Counted from the first letter of the stretch, positions 45,975 to 55,178 are shown. The stretch: 64,000 bases of DNA from VXOI01 sp965261945 (GCA_965261945.1 CBDHEF010000002.1:62001-126000); one strand, 5' to 3'. Notes: a model not told the origin generated them from the letters alone. Numbers and translations: made by a program.

Positions 45975-46913
45975 CTACGCCGTCAAGTCCGTGTACCTGA
46001 GCCGCTTGCCCGACGCAGCCCGCGCCATCCGGCCCATTTGTTCAGCGGTGTCCAGCGGACGGCGGTTGTGCCGCCCCTCGAACTCGGTTGAGTACCTGGA
46101 CAGGTGCTTGACCGACACGTGGTGATAGATTCCCTCGATCCCGCGCTTGAACAAGGCCCAGTGGCTTTCCAACCCGTTGGTGTGCGCCATCCCCCGGACA
46201 TACTCATTGGCGCTGTGGGCAACCGCCTCGTGCGCCCTGGGGATGCCCTGGTAAGCGGCGGCCTCGTCGGTGTAGACCTGCGCCGTAGGCTCGGTGTGGC
46301 GAATGACAAAGTTCTGGAGCGTTCCCTTGTCGGTGGACTCCACGGCCTCGGTGCGGACCTGATTAGTCTCCCTGTCCTTGACCCCGGCCACCGGCGTCTT
46401 GCCCACGGCCCCGCGCCCGGCCTTGAGCTTCTTGCTCTCGTGCTTGTTCTTTTCGAGGCCGCCGATATAAGTTTCATCAGCCTCTACCGGCCCGGCGAAT
46501 TTTCCGCCGGTGGTGTCCAGCGTTTCGCGGATGCGGTGCGCCGTGTGCCAAGCCGCCTTTTGGCCTATCCCCAAGTCCCGATGCAACTTCATGCTGGACA
46601 CGCCCTTGAGATTGGTCATAAACAGATAGAACCCGATGGCCCACTTGCTCAAGGAGATGTTGGAGCTATGGAGGACTGTGCCAGTCTTGATCGAGAAATC
46701 CTTGCGGCAGGCGCGGCAGCGGAAGGGCTGGGGCTTGCGGTTTGGGCGAGGGCTGACCTCTGTGGACTGGCAGAAGGGGCAGGTAACGCCGTCGGGCCAC
46801 CGCTGTTCAACGAACCAGGCCTCGGCCTTTTCCTCGGTGTCGAACTGCCTAACCACGTCCATGAGGGTCATGCCCTTGCGGTAGGCTTTGCCGGGGCCGG
46901 ATACTGTAGCCAT
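45975..46913 (-). CDS. IS1595-family (ISXO2-like) transposase
   Basis: 312 residues. N-terminal zinc ribbon (CPFCQSTEV...FRCRACRKDFSIKTGTVL), then the ISXO2-like DDE-type core: GPVEADETYIGGLEKNKHES (first Asp), AQVYTDEAAAYQGI (second), VRGMAHTNGLESHWALFKRG (Asn of the DDNK-type triad and Glu). The open frame is intact. ATG at 46913 is chosen over the codon at 46919. It lies just before the truncated sugar dehydrogenase and probably removed its 5' end. Inverted ends were not identified with confidence. Confidence 0.9.
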   Translation of the reverse strand: MATVSGPGKAYRKGMTLMDVVRQFDTEEKAEAWFVEQRWPDGVTCPFCQSTEVSPRPNRKPQPFRCRACRKDFSIKTGTVLHSSNISLSKWAIGFYLFMTNLKGVSSMKLHRDLGIGQKAAWHTAHRIRETLDTTGGKFAGPVEADETYIGGLEKNKHESKKLKAGRGAVGKTPVAGVKDRETNQVRTEAVESTDKGTLQNFVIRHTEPTAQVYTDEAAAYQGIPRAHEAVAHSANEYVRGMAHTNGLESHWALFKRGIEGIYHHVSVKHLSRYSTEFEGRHNRRPLDTAEQMGRMARAASGKRLRYTDLTA

Positions 46914-46945
46914 AATCACGTCAACCCTACTTAGATTATGCTACA

Positions 46946-47820
46946 ATGCTACCCATTAGCTTGTCGAATGTCAAGCGGATGGGTAAAATGCGATATAATC
47001 CCCAAGCCAAAGCCGTCGTTGTAGTACGAGGAGCTGTACGCCGCCTGTACGACGGAATAGACGCTCCGGTGGTGGCCACCGACATCAACACGGCCGAGAT
47101 GATCAAGTACGCCAGCAACGCCTTCCTGGCCACCCGCATTTCCTTCATGAACGAGATCGCCGCCATCTGCGACCGAGTCGGAGCGTCCATTGACGGCGTG
47201 AGCGAAGGTCTGGCCCTGGACTCGAGGTCAGGCTCCAGGATATTTGCGGGAGTGGGTTACGGTGGCCCTTGCCTGCCCAAGGATGTATGGGCGCTTGAGC
47301 AGCTTGTCCGGCTACCGGTCGACGGTTCAGAGCTGCTTCGTGCCGTCATCAACGTCAACGAGCGCCAGTGGCAGTTGCCTCTCAGGGCCCTGCGGAACAG
47401 GTTCGGAGACAGCCTCCGCGGGATTAAGGTCGCAATCCTGGGGCTGACCTTCAAGCCCGGAACCGGCGACCTGACCGAAACTCCTGCGGTGAAGCTGGCC
47501 CACGCCCTTGCAGCTGAGGGAGCGCAGCTGTAAGGCCTATGATCCGAGCGTCAGGAATGGTGAAATTGCCGTTTTGCCTGTTAACGTGCAGATCGCCCCG
47601 GATGTGTCGGTGGCAACATCGCGGTCACAGGCTGTCGTGGTCATTACCGAATGGAGCGAGGTTGTCGGAGCCGACTGGGTGGCCGTCAGCCACGGCATGG
47701 CGCCACCGCGGTTCATATTCGACGGCAGGAACGCCCTGGATCCGGTAACCATGCGGGCAGCGGGGTTCGAGTACGTTGGAGTCGGGCGGGGCCCTTTACT
47801 ACAGGATGTCGTCCGAGGCT
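46946..47820 (+). pseudogene. UDP-glucose/GDP-mannose dehydrogenase, truncated and frameshifted
   Basis: TAEMIKYASNAFLATRISFM, NEIAAICDRVGASIDGV and GVGYGGPCLPKDVWALEQL (catalytic Cys) are the central part of the NAD-dependent UDP-sugar 6-dehydrogenase family. VAILGLTFKPGTGDLTETPA opens the C-terminal NAD-like domain. The N-terminal Rossmann domain (about 190 residues) is missing, cut at the IS1595 side. After AAEGAQL a stop intervenes at 47531, and AYDPSVRNGEIAVLPVNVQI continues in another frame to 47820. It formerly paired with the epimerase gene that follows. Confidence 0.85.
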
Positions 47821-47835
47821 GAGGAGGGGACCGGG

Positions 47836-48792
47836 ATGCCTGTCGATCGTAGTGTTCTCATTACCGGAGCAGCGGGTTTCGCTGGTTCCAACCTCGTCAG
47901 GGTGTTGCTTGCCAAGGGCTATGGAGTCAGCGGACTCGACGTGGTTGCTCCGGCCCATGCCAGCCTTCTACAGGAGGAGCTTTCCCACCCCAACTTCCGC
48001 TATGTCTGGAAGAGCGTCCAGGACATCCAGCCTTCGGACGTTACGGGGCACTCCGCGGTGGCCCACCTTGCGGCCCAGCCGGACACGCCGATGGCCTTCG
48101 ATTCACCCCGGTACACGGTGATGCAGAACGTCTGGGGGACGGTGGAACTGCTGGAAGCGGTGCGACAGGCAGGAGGTGTATCCAAGGTGCTGTTCGCGGC
48201 TTCCGGAAACGAGATGGGGAGGCCCCTCTACCTGCCGATGGACGAGGACCACCCCCTCACACCCCACAATCCCTACGGGTTCTCCAAGGCCGCGGCCGAA
48301 CTGGCCATGTGGGCCTGGTATCGTGCTTACGGCATCCCCTCGGTCGTGCTGTCCACCGGGGTGGTCGTGGGCCCCGACATGCGCCGCGAGATCTTCCTGT
48401 TCAAGTGGCTGTGGAACGCCCTGCATGGCAGACCGATAGTCGTCGAGGGAGGTCAGCAGACCCGCGACCTGACCTACATCGACGACGTGATCCAGAGTTG
48501 GATGCTGGCCATAGAGGCACCTGACGAGCAGGTGGTGGGGCACAAGTTCTACGTTGGCTATGGCGAGGAACACACCATCGAGGAACTGGCCTTGATGTGC
48601 AGGGGTATCTCAGGGTCAGACGTGCCTGTCGAATACGTCGAATACCGCCCGGGAGAGAAGGGGCAGCGGGAGGCGTTCAGCACCGAGAAGGCCCGGCGGG
48701 TGCTCGGGTATAACCCCCAAGTCTCTCCCAGTCAGGCCATCTCACTGACCGTAGAGTGGATGTCCAGAACACTTATTGGTTCCTTGTCTTGA
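47836..48792 (+). CDS. NAD-dependent nucleotide-sugar epimerase/dehydratase
   Basis: 318 residues, extended SDR fold: NAD-binding VLITGAAGFAGSNLVRVL, HLAAQPDTPMAF, the active-site SGNEMG region, then YGFSKAAAELA (Tyr-x3-Lys) and RDLTYIDDVIQ. Similar to GalE/WcaG-type epimerases that change the sugar of a UDP- or dTDP-sugar. ATG at 47836 follows GGAGGGG. It is downstream of the broken sugar dehydrogenase and convergent with the viperin operon. It probably belongs to a glycan pathway with the GT4 enzyme at 53431. Confidence 0.88.
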   Translation: MPVDRSVLITGAAGFAGSNLVRVLLAKGYGVSGLDVVAPAHASLLQEELSHPNFRYVWKSVQDIQPSDVTGHSAVAHLAAQPDTPMAFDSPRYTVMQNVWGTVELLEAVRQAGGVSKVLFAASGNEMGRPLYLPMDEDHPLTPHNPYGFSKAAAELAMWAWYRAYGIPSVVLSTGVVVGPDMRREIFLFKWLWNALHGRPIVVEGGQQTRDLTYIDDVIQSWMLAIEAPDEQVVGHKFYVGYGEEHTIEELALMCRGISGSDVPVEYVEYRPGEKGQREAFSTEKARRVLGYNPQVSPSQAISLTVEWMSRTLIGSLS

Positions 48793-48798
48793 ATTGCC

Positions 48799-48834
48799 GA
48801 TACAGCCGGTGTCGCGCCTCGCACCGGCTGTATC
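48799..48834 (+). terminator. Strong hairpin after the epimerase gene
   Basis: GATACAGCCGGTG (48799-48811) and CACCGGCTGTATC (48822-48834) form a perfect 13-bp stem with a 10-base loop, lying between two convergent genes. There is no long T-run, but the position suggests a bidirectional terminator. Confidence 0.65.
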
Positions 48835-48894
48835 AGGTTTGAATTATCGGGCCTCACCATGGGGTGAGCCCCCGGCAATTCCAGACCCGACGGT

Positions 48895-49812
48895 TTAGTC
48901 GTAGAGTCCACCCCGCGCTATGAATCGTTCCAGGAAGACCTCGACCTCCGCCGAAGCCTGCTGCACACCCACTGTGAGAATTGGACTGCTGTAGGTGTGT
49001 TCGCCCTTGGTGTTGTCGAAGAAGCAGCCCTGCGGGTCGATCATAAGGTAACTGCCCGTCATCGCCTCGTTGTTCTCGTGTACCACCCTGATGCCGTCCC
49101 GCGCGATCGACCGGTTCCGGTCCACGTAGAGGTCGAATTCATTCCGGGTGATGGCGAACTCGTCGAAATGAAGATCGTTCTGCCCCGTCACCGGCAGCAC
49201 CTGAAAGATCTTCCATCTTTCGGGGGCGATGGCCCTTATGAAAGGACGGAAGTCCTCGGCGACATTGTGGCGGTTCACCACCGTGTTGACTTTCAGGCGT
49301 ATGCCGCGAGCCTTTGCGCTTTCTCCAATGCTCAGGTAATCCGCCTCGGTCATGGGCGACTTGCCCTTGACCGTCCGGCCGATGTTTCGCTGGCTTTCAG
49401 CGTCCACGCTGTCGATGCTGATGGCCAGGATATTGAGGGAACCGGCGAGGTTGTCCAGCCACGCCTCTGTGATTCTGGAACCATTGGTCACCACCGAGGT
49501 GGTCAGGCCCAGTGACTTGGCATGGCGGATCAGCTCGGGTAGCCAAGGGCACAGGGTGGGTTCGCCACCAGCGAAGTTGATTTTGTTGATTTTGAGGAAG
49601 CCGGCCTCGGCGATGAGGGTGATTAGGCGGATCGAGTCGTCCTGGGGGAGATAGATGGCACCTTGGGGAGGAAGGTCGAGGAAGGTTGCGAAGCAGAAGC
49701 CGCAGCTCATATTGCACGACTTCCAGAGATGGTAGTTGACCGTGGTGACCTCATTGGCGATGGGGTATTCTTGGACACTCACTATTCGTATCCCGACCCT
49801 TGCATTTAACAC
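48895..49812 (-). CDS. Prokaryotic viperin (radical SAM antiviral nucleotide dehydratase)
   Basis: 305 residues. The radical SAM cluster motif is CNMSCGFC (Cys33, 37, 40), preceded by VNYHLWKS. Viperin-type signatures follow: INKINFAGGEPTLCPW, SIDSVDAESQRNIGR, LKVNTVVNRHNVAEDF, RWKIFQVLPVTGQND and the C-terminal SYLMIDPQGCFFDNTKG then PILTVGVQQA. These match eukaryotic and bacterial viperins, which convert a nucleoside triphosphate to its 3'-deoxy-3',4'-didehydro form, a chain terminator for viral polymerases. GTG at 49812 is used; a GTG at 49782 is an alternative. It is the last gene of a minus-strand cluster; 190 non-coding bases separate it from the phosphatase. Confidence 0.82.
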   Translation of the reverse strand: MLNARVGIRIVSVQEYPIANEVTTVNYHLWKSCNMSCGFCFATFLDLPPQGAIYLPQDDSIRLITLIAEAGFLKINKINFAGGEPTLCPWLPELIRHAKSLGLTTSVVTNGSRITEAWLDNLAGSLNILAISIDSVDAESQRNIGRTVKGKSPMTEADYLSIGESAKARGIRLKVNTVVNRHNVAEDFRPFIRAIAPERWKIFQVLPVTGQNDLHFDEFAITRNEFDLYVDRNRSIARDGIRVVHENNEAMTGSYLMIDPQGCFFDNTKGEHTYSSPILTVGVQQASAEVEVFLERFIARGGLYD

Positions 49813-50003
49813 CGCAGTCTATTGGGACGACTTTGCGTCAGTCATGAAGAGTGCCGCAGCAGTGTTGGGGTCTCATCAGTAGGCTACCGGGCTCACCGAC
49901 ATTTGTACAGAGTGCCATCTGTGGGACACCCGATTCATCGAGTGGAGGCACAGCGCCACCAATAGGACGCCAGTCTGTTCATCGCCGTGCAGAAGCGACC
50001 TGT

Positions 50004-50672
50004 TCACCCCGTAATTTGGGCAACATGACCGTTTCTCCCTTTCCAGGAGAAATGGAGACGCCCTGCGGAACGCCACAGGAGCAATCCTTCCAGATAGCCC
50101 GGCCAATCGACATCCTCCAAGGGGTGGCGGATGATACTGGCCACGAAGACCGACAGGATGATGTCGTGGGTAACGAAGACGTGGAGCCGGCCGTTCTCGC
50201 TCAGAGGGCTTGTTGCCAACTCCAGCAGAATTTCAACCCCCTCTGAAGTCGGGCGCATCCCTTGCAGTGGCGAGGCATCCTGGAGTTGGCGGCGGGCGAT
50301 TTCGAGGATGGGAAGCTCCAGAAAGAGCGGGCCGGCGGCCTCGGCATCAACAACGAAGGCGCCGGGGGCACCAAGACGTCGGTGCGTCACGACCTCGGCT
50401 GAAGTACCGGCTCCCCGAAGCATAGCCTGTGCGGTCTGGACGCATCTGGGTACCGGGCTGGACAGCACGCTCAGCGCCCTGTTATTCGACAGGGCCGCTC
50501 CCAGCTGTTCCGCCGCCCGGGTCCCCTCGGCGGTCAGGTTCACGTCATATCCGAAGGTGCCCTCCGGAATTTTCTCCCGTTCGGCGTGCCTGATGACCAG
50601 CGAGACATCCACGCCCCTGGGAACAATGGTCAACCGATCCAGGATGGAGCCCACCGGGTCTGATACGGTCAA
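50004..50672 (-). CDS. Histidine phosphatase family protein
   Basis: 222 residues. The RHG-type motif is VIRHAERE (Arg28, His29), VNLTAEGTRAAEQLGAAL continues the family pattern, VLSSPVPRCVQTAQAML holds the second conserved Arg, and VFVTHDI carries the C-terminal catalytic His. It should remove phosphate from a small molecule or phosphosugar. Its ATG overlaps the stop of the upstream WG/methyltransferase gene by 4 bases, so both are translated together. Confidence 0.85.
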   Translation of the reverse strand: MTVSDPVGSILDRLTIVPRGVDVSLVIRHAEREKIPEGTFGYDVNLTAEGTRAAEQLGAALSNNRALSVLSSPVPRCVQTAQAMLRGAGTSAEVVTHRRLGAPGAFVVDAEAAGPLFLELPILEIARRQLQDASPLQGMRPTSEGVEILLELATSPLSENGRLHVFVTHDIILSVFVASIIRHPLEDVDWPGYLEGLLLWRSAGRLHFSWKGRNGHVAQITG

Positions 50673-52267
50673 ACCGCCCTCGCCCTGATCACCGAGCTGA
50701 CCGAGCCCGTGGGGGTCACCCCAAGCAACTCGAAACCAGTCCCGTCCAGCAGATGCCTGAACTGATCCTCCGTGCGCTCCGCGCCCCCGGCCACGATGAG
50801 CATGTTCAGGTCCAGCAGGCCACCAGCGCCCGTGCTGCCGTCCAGCGCCATCTCCACCACGTATAGTGCTCCGCCAGCCAGCATTGACTCCCGGGCCCGC
50901 GCGAGGATGCGGACCGCGTCATCGTCGGGCCAGTCGTGCAACACCCGGGCCAGTACCACCGCATCTGAATTGACTGGCCACTGCCCGAATAAGTCTCCGG
51001 GAACAAACTGGCAACGGCCCTTCAGTCCGTCGGGCGCCTCGGCTAGACCGACCACCTCCGGGAGATCCATTACCGTAGCCGTGAGTTTGGGGTAAGCGCG
51101 AAGCAGGGCAAATGAGAGTTCGCCTGTCCCGCCGCCTGCGTCCAGTATGTGGCTGTGGGTTCCAAAGTCGCAGGCCGTCGCTAATGACTGGTAGTCGTGC
51201 CGAGCGTAGCTGGCGAACGCCCTGTGCGAGGACTGTAGCTGCTCCGGCCTGTCCTTCAGAGGCTCGAAGGGATTCCGGCCGTACAGCTCCCTGAAGGCGG
51301 AGCGCCCGGTCCGGAGTGAGTACTCCGCTTCGGCCCAGGCCGCATAGGTCTCGCCGCCCCAGAGCGAGGCAGCATCGGCAAGGGAGAACGGGTGTGAGCG
51401 TTGCAGCAGGGCGCCCTTTTCGGTGGGACGGTAGACGCCCCCGTTATCGCTCCGGACCAGCCTCAACTCTGCGAGCGCCCGCATCAGGCGTATACCAACG
51501 GAGTCCGCCAGTTCAAGCGACCTTTCGATGTCCTGCGGTGACGCCGGCAGCGCCTGGAACACGCCCAGTTCCACCGCAGCTCGTATGGCCTGGGTCCTCC
51601 ACATCCCCACCATGTCGCCGGAGAGTTCCTCCAGCGGAGTGCGCAGGGGACCCCTGAGTTGCAACAGTGTCTCTCCCGACTCCCCGATGACCGACAGCGA
51701 CCCGTCGAAGCCTTCCACCCTGGCCTGGCCGTTATAGAAAGGCTCCACTTTTCCATAACGGTTTTGGTACAGCGGCTGGCCTTCGAAGTCCACGTGATGC
51801 CAGCCTTGCTCGTCCCGAGCACGGGCGAAGTCCTTGTGAAAAACGTCTAGGTCCAGGAGCCAACGACCGTGCAGGAGGGCGCCGGACTGGTCGATATGGC
51901 TGTGCTGCCCGTCATCCCGCTGCACCACCGCGTAGCCGTCCTTGAAATCCCCGGCGTAGCGGTAGCGTTCCACATAGGCAGGAGTTCCGTCCTCATCAAG
52001 ATGGAAGTAACGCCCGTCGGGGAGACGCACCGTGCAGCGACCCTCTTGAAAATTGCCGCACCAGGTGTAACGCTCGTAGCACAGGGGACTTCCATCAGGG
52101 AGGGCGTGGAACCATCCATCCGCGGAATGGACCGCCGCGAGGCCCTCGTAAAACCCGAAGGTCCTGACGTGGCGGGCATCGTAGGCCGGCAGCCCGTCGG
52201 GAGTGATGTGGTAGGCGCCCGAGTCATCCAGCACCGGTGCCAGGCCCGGTGCGTGGAACTTCAGCAC
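50669..52267 (-). CDS. WG-repeat domain fused to an O-methyltransferase
   Basis: 532 residues. Residues 1-~205 are WG-type beta repeats (EGLAAVHSADGWFHALPDGS, EGRCTVRLPDGRYFHLDEDG, DGYAVVQRDDGQHSHIDQSG, NGQARVEGFDG). From ~215 there is a plant/COMT-type methyltransferase: dimerisation helices with AAVELGVFQALPAS and a winged-helix-like region, the SAM-binding LDAGGGTGELSF (375-386), ATVMDLPEVV and the active-site VLARVLHDWPDDDA. The substrate may be bound by the WG part. It is an unusual domain pairing. The gene lies 90 bases after the radical SAM gene and overlaps the phosphatase. Confidence 0.85.
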   Translation of the reverse strand: MLKFHAPGLAPVLDDSGAYHITPDGLPAYDARHVRTFGFYEGLAAVHSADGWFHALPDGSPLCYERYTWCGNFQEGRCTVRLPDGRYFHLDEDGTPAYVERYRYAGDFKDGYAVVQRDDGQHSHIDQSGALLHGRWLLDLDVFHKDFARARDEQGWHHVDFEGQPLYQNRYGKVEPFYNGQARVEGFDGSLSVIGESGETLLQLRGPLRTPLEELSGDMVGMWRTQAIRAAVELGVFQALPASPQDIERSLELADSVGIRLMRALAELRLVRSDNGGVYRPTEKGALLQRSHPFSLADAASLWGGETYAAWAEAEYSLRTGRSAFRELYGRNPFEPLKDRPEQLQSSHRAFASYARHDYQSLATACDFGTHSHILDAGGGTGELSFALLRAYPKLTATVMDLPEVVGLAEAPDGLKGRCQFVPGDLFGQWPVNSDAVVLARVLHDWPDDDAVRILARARESMLAGGALYVVEMALDGSTGAGGLLDLNMLIVAGGAERTEDQFRHLLDGTGFELLGVTPTGSVSSVIRARAV

Positions 52268-52357
52268 TTCCAGGACACCGCGCCTTATAGGCGGGTCTCC
52301 CGTCGCAGACGTGGTGAGTGCCGCCCGCCGATATCCGATAGTCCCGCCAGTTACTGC

Positions 52358-53434
52358 TCACGGGCTATCAGGCCTTCGCATATTGCATCCCTGACAGAGC
52401 GGTTTCTGCATATAGCTGGACCGGAGTTCCTGGTAGGCATCACCCTGCCAGATGTCATACAGGCTCACGCGGTTCACATTGCCGAAGTCGCCCAACGTGA
52501 GGCGCAAAACGTCGGGCGCACAGCAGGGGTTGAACCTGCCGTCGGAGGCCACCCATGCCTCCTGTCCGAGAAACGGGCACTCCGCACCGGCCGCTATGTC
52601 CCCGGCGTCGGCGGCATCGAGCCTGAAAATGTTCTCCAGCAGCACTTTGCCCCCATCGGGCAATCGGCGCCTCTCCGCAGCTTCGTATGCCGCGTCCACC
52701 GTGGCGTTCCACCTTTCGATTGCCTCGGGGCTCCGTCGCATGGACTGGTCCCTGATCTGCGAGAAGTGCGCCCACAGGTGGTGGCCCTTCACCCGGTCGA
52801 CTCCCATATCGGCGGCAAGCTCTACCACATTGGGCAGTTCGGCGTAGTTGACCTCCATGAAGGTGAGCTGGAACGTGACCCGGCAGCGGTTGCCGCCACG
52901 GGCGGCGTGTTCGTCCCGGGCGGCGATGAAGGTGGCTACGTTTTCCAGGACGGTCTCCCACTTTGTGCCGAGCATGACCTTTTCCTGGGTCTCCTTGGTG
53001 GAGCCGTTCCAGGACACCTTGACGTCGGAGGTCACCGGCACGATGCGCTCGGCCCACGTCCTGGCTCCCCGCCGGGGGAAGGTCCCGTTGGTGGTCAGGT
53101 TGAGCTTGACCCCGTACTGGGCGCAGAGGTCCAGTATCTCGTCGAAGTCCCGGTACAGCAGCGGCTCGCCCATGGTTGAGGGAATGATCTCCCGCAGGGG
53201 CGTTCCCACTGAGTCGGCCAGGACGCGGCGTATCAGTTCTATGTCCATGCGGCGCTTGGGAAGCCCGGCGTTCAGCCGGTCGGGCTGCGTCGTGCTGTAC
53301 GGGGAATGGTCCTCGCACATTATGCAGTGCAGATTGCAGTCGTCGGGGTTGGTGTCGAAAGTGATGCGCCACGGACCCGGCCGCACGCCCGATGGGGATG
53401 CCGTTACCGCCAACGAATTGCTGTTCGTGGTCAT
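52358..53434 (-). CDS. Radical SAM enzyme with SPASM-like C-terminus
   Basis: 358 residues. CNLHCIMC (Cys33, 37, 40) binds the SAM [4Fe-4S] cluster. IIPSTMGEPLLY is the GGE-like motif. The C-terminus has Cys in ECPFLGQEAWVASDGRFNPC, CAPD and KPLCQGCNMRRP, a SPASM-like set for an auxiliary cluster. Such proteins act on peptides, sugars or cyclitols. ATG at 53434 overlaps the glycosyltransferase stop by 4 bases; the longer frame to 53767 is discarded because it would cover the end of that gene. Confidence 0.87.
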   Translation of the reverse strand: MTTNSNSLAVTASPSGVRPGPWRITFDTNPDDCNLHCIMCEDHSPYSTTQPDRLNAGLPKRRMDIELIRRVLADSVGTPLREIIPSTMGEPLLYRDFDEILDLCAQYGVKLNLTTNGTFPRRGARTWAERIVPVTSDVKVSWNGSTKETQEKVMLGTKWETVLENVATFIAARDEHAARGGNRCRVTFQLTFMEVNYAELPNVVELAADMGVDRVKGHHLWAHFSQIRDQSMRRSPEAIERWNATVDAAYEAAERRRLPDGGKVLLENIFRLDAADAGDIAAGAECPFLGQEAWVASDGRFNPCCAPDVLRLTLGDFGNVNRVSLYDIWQGDAYQELRSSYMQKPLCQGCNMRRPDSP

Positions 53435-54783
53435 CGCCCCATCCTCTCCTGGAGCAGCTTCGCGTATATTTCCTCTACGGCCAGAGCATGACCTCGCATA
53501 TCCGGCACGGCGCCGTCCGCCGATTGCAGGTATCCCCGGCTGCCCAGCCGCATCGCAAATTCCGGGTCGTCGGCCAGCCGCTGCATCTGGCGAGCCAGAG
53601 ATCTGGGGTCCCGGTGCGTGAAGAGCAGGCCGTTCTCCTCGTGGTGGACGTACTCGGCCATCCCGCCGTAGTCGGCGGAGATCACAGGGACGCGGGCCTG
53701 CTGGGCCTCGTGGATCACCAGTGGGGAGTTCTCGGCCCAGATGGACGGCACCACGATGGCGTCGCACCGGTTGAACACGTCCGGGACGATGTCCTGGTTC
53801 CGGTACTCACCCATCCATTCGACCCGCTCTCCCGCATTCCCCGGCAGGCTGCGGGCCAGCGCCCTAAGGCCTTCGGTTTCGACGCCCCTGTCCCGTCCCC
53901 AAATGCGCAGCCTGGACTCGCCGGCCAGTCGCCCGAAGGCCTGTATCAGGTGGTCGACTCCCTTTGCCGGTATGTGGGTGCCGATGTATCCGAATGTGAA
54001 AGGCTCGCCAGAGGAGCGCTCACGACCCGCCATCCGTTCCAGGTGAAAGCCGTAGTCCAAGTAGACAAGCTTTTCCTCGGGGAGCCCGAACTCGTCCCTG
54101 AAGCGGCGCAGCAGGTACATGGCCGGTGCAATGAACACGTCCACTGCATCGCAGACCTCGCTCACGTGCGCCATCCGCCTACCCACCCACTGAGTCCAGT
54201 GGCCGGCGTCCAATTCGTACTCCAGCTTGTCCCCGGAGAAGTATCGAGAGTAACAGCGCACCGCGCACTTACGGTCGTCCTGCCCATCGCACACCGCCCA
54301 GGGGTCGGAGGGATTCTCGGGGTACATCTGGATGAACTGTCCCCGTGGGCACATGAGCCAATAGTCGTGCAGCGTGAACACCACCGGCACGCCGCGGTCC
54401 CGGGCTGCGAATACTAGGGACGTGGACAGATGGTTCAGGTGCCCGATGTGCACCACCTCCGGCTCAACAACCTCCAGCACGCGGGCGAAAGCCTCGTCCA
54501 CAGCTTGGTGCCGGTAGCCGTCCCTGGCCCTGGCCATGTTGACGACGTGAAGGGTGATTCCCGGTTCGGACGGGTCGGTGTCCTTCTGTACTGCATATTC
54601 GGCAAGAAACGCATTCTCCTGCCTGGTGAAGACGTGGACCTCGTGCCGCTTTGCGAGCGCCTGCGCCAGGCCCTGCGTGTAGACCTCGGAGCCCGCGTTG
54701 TAGCGCATGGGGTAGCCGTGAATAACTTGCAGGATTTTCAGTGGTTGGAACGGCAATTCTTGTGCCCCTTCTACAGCGCCCAA
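53431..54783 (-). CDS. Family 4 glycosyltransferase
   Basis: 450 residues, GT-B fold. N-terminal half: ILQVIHGYPMRYNAGSEVYT with the acceptor-side Gly-rich loop, and VVEPEVVHIGHLNHLSTSLV. C-terminal half: FGYIGTHIPAKGVDHLIQAF, and the donor-binding EX7E region PSIWAENSPLVIHEAQQARV. It transfers a sugar from a nucleotide-sugar donor to a cell-surface or small-molecule acceptor. It is the first gene of the minus-strand cluster and overlaps the radical SAM gene by 4 bases, so the operon promoter should lie between 54784 and about 54950. Confidence 0.9.
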   Translation of the reverse strand: MGAVEGAQELPFQPLKILQVIHGYPMRYNAGSEVYTQGLAQALAKRHEVHVFTRQENAFLAEYAVQKDTDPSEPGITLHVVNMARARDGYRHQAVDEAFARVLEVVEPEVVHIGHLNHLSTSLVFAARDRGVPVVFTLHDYWLMCPRGQFIQMYPENPSDPWAVCDGQDDRKCAVRCYSRYFSGDKLEYELDAGHWTQWVGRRMAHVSEVCDAVDVFIAPAMYLLRRFRDEFGLPEEKLVYLDYGFHLERMAGRERSSGEPFTFGYIGTHIPAKGVDHLIQAFGRLAGESRLRIWGRDRGVETEGLRALARSLPGNAGERVEWMGEYRNQDIVPDVFNRCDAIVVPSIWAENSPLVIHEAQQARVPVISADYGGMAEYVHHEENGLLFTHRDPRSLARQMQRLADDPEFAMRLGSRGYLQSADGAVPDMRGHALAVEEIYAKLLQERMGR

Positions 54784-54954
54784 GCATTAGTCCATCATCC
54801 GGAGATGATAGTGATCCCCTTATTGGCGGTCAATGGGCTGGTGGGGACTCAAAGCGGGTAACCTCATGTAGACTGCATTCCCTAGACTGCATTCCCTCAA
54901 TAAAATGATACCGAAAAATTGGGAGCGGATCGCCTGGCTTGAAGCGTAAGCAGA

Positions 54955-55143
54955 ATGGGGAAGCAGGAGTTGCTGGCAACAATACGGGATCGCTACCAAG
55001 CGTTTCCCAGAGAGGACAGGAGCCGTATTCTTGACGAATTCACCGCGGTGGCCGACCATCATCGCAAGCATGATATCAGGATGCTGGCTCAATCCGAGGG
55101 CGGCCTCGGGAAGGTCCGTGCAGCAAGGGGATGGCGTATATGA
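54955..55143 (+). pseudogene. Transposase N-terminal fragment
   Basis: GKQELLATIRDRYQAFPRED, then RSRILDEFTAVADHHRKHDI is the beginning of an integrase-core type transposase (IS481/ISNCY-like). The rest of the gene is absent and the frame ends at 55141. Confidence 0.6.
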
Positions 55144-55178
55144 CGACGAGGCGGTCCGTGTCTGAGACACCAACACCA

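Noticed and set aside
47776..47835. N-terminal extension of the epimerase
   Set aside because: It overlaps the end of the sugar dehydrogenase remnant, and ATG at 47836 has a clear GGAGGGG site and begins directly with the NAD-binding strand.
52358..53767. Long (469-residue) version of the radical SAM protein
   Set aside because: The extra N-terminus is Arg/Gly-rich and overlaps the glycosyltransferase C-terminus; ATG at 53434 gives the ATGA overlap typical of this cluster.
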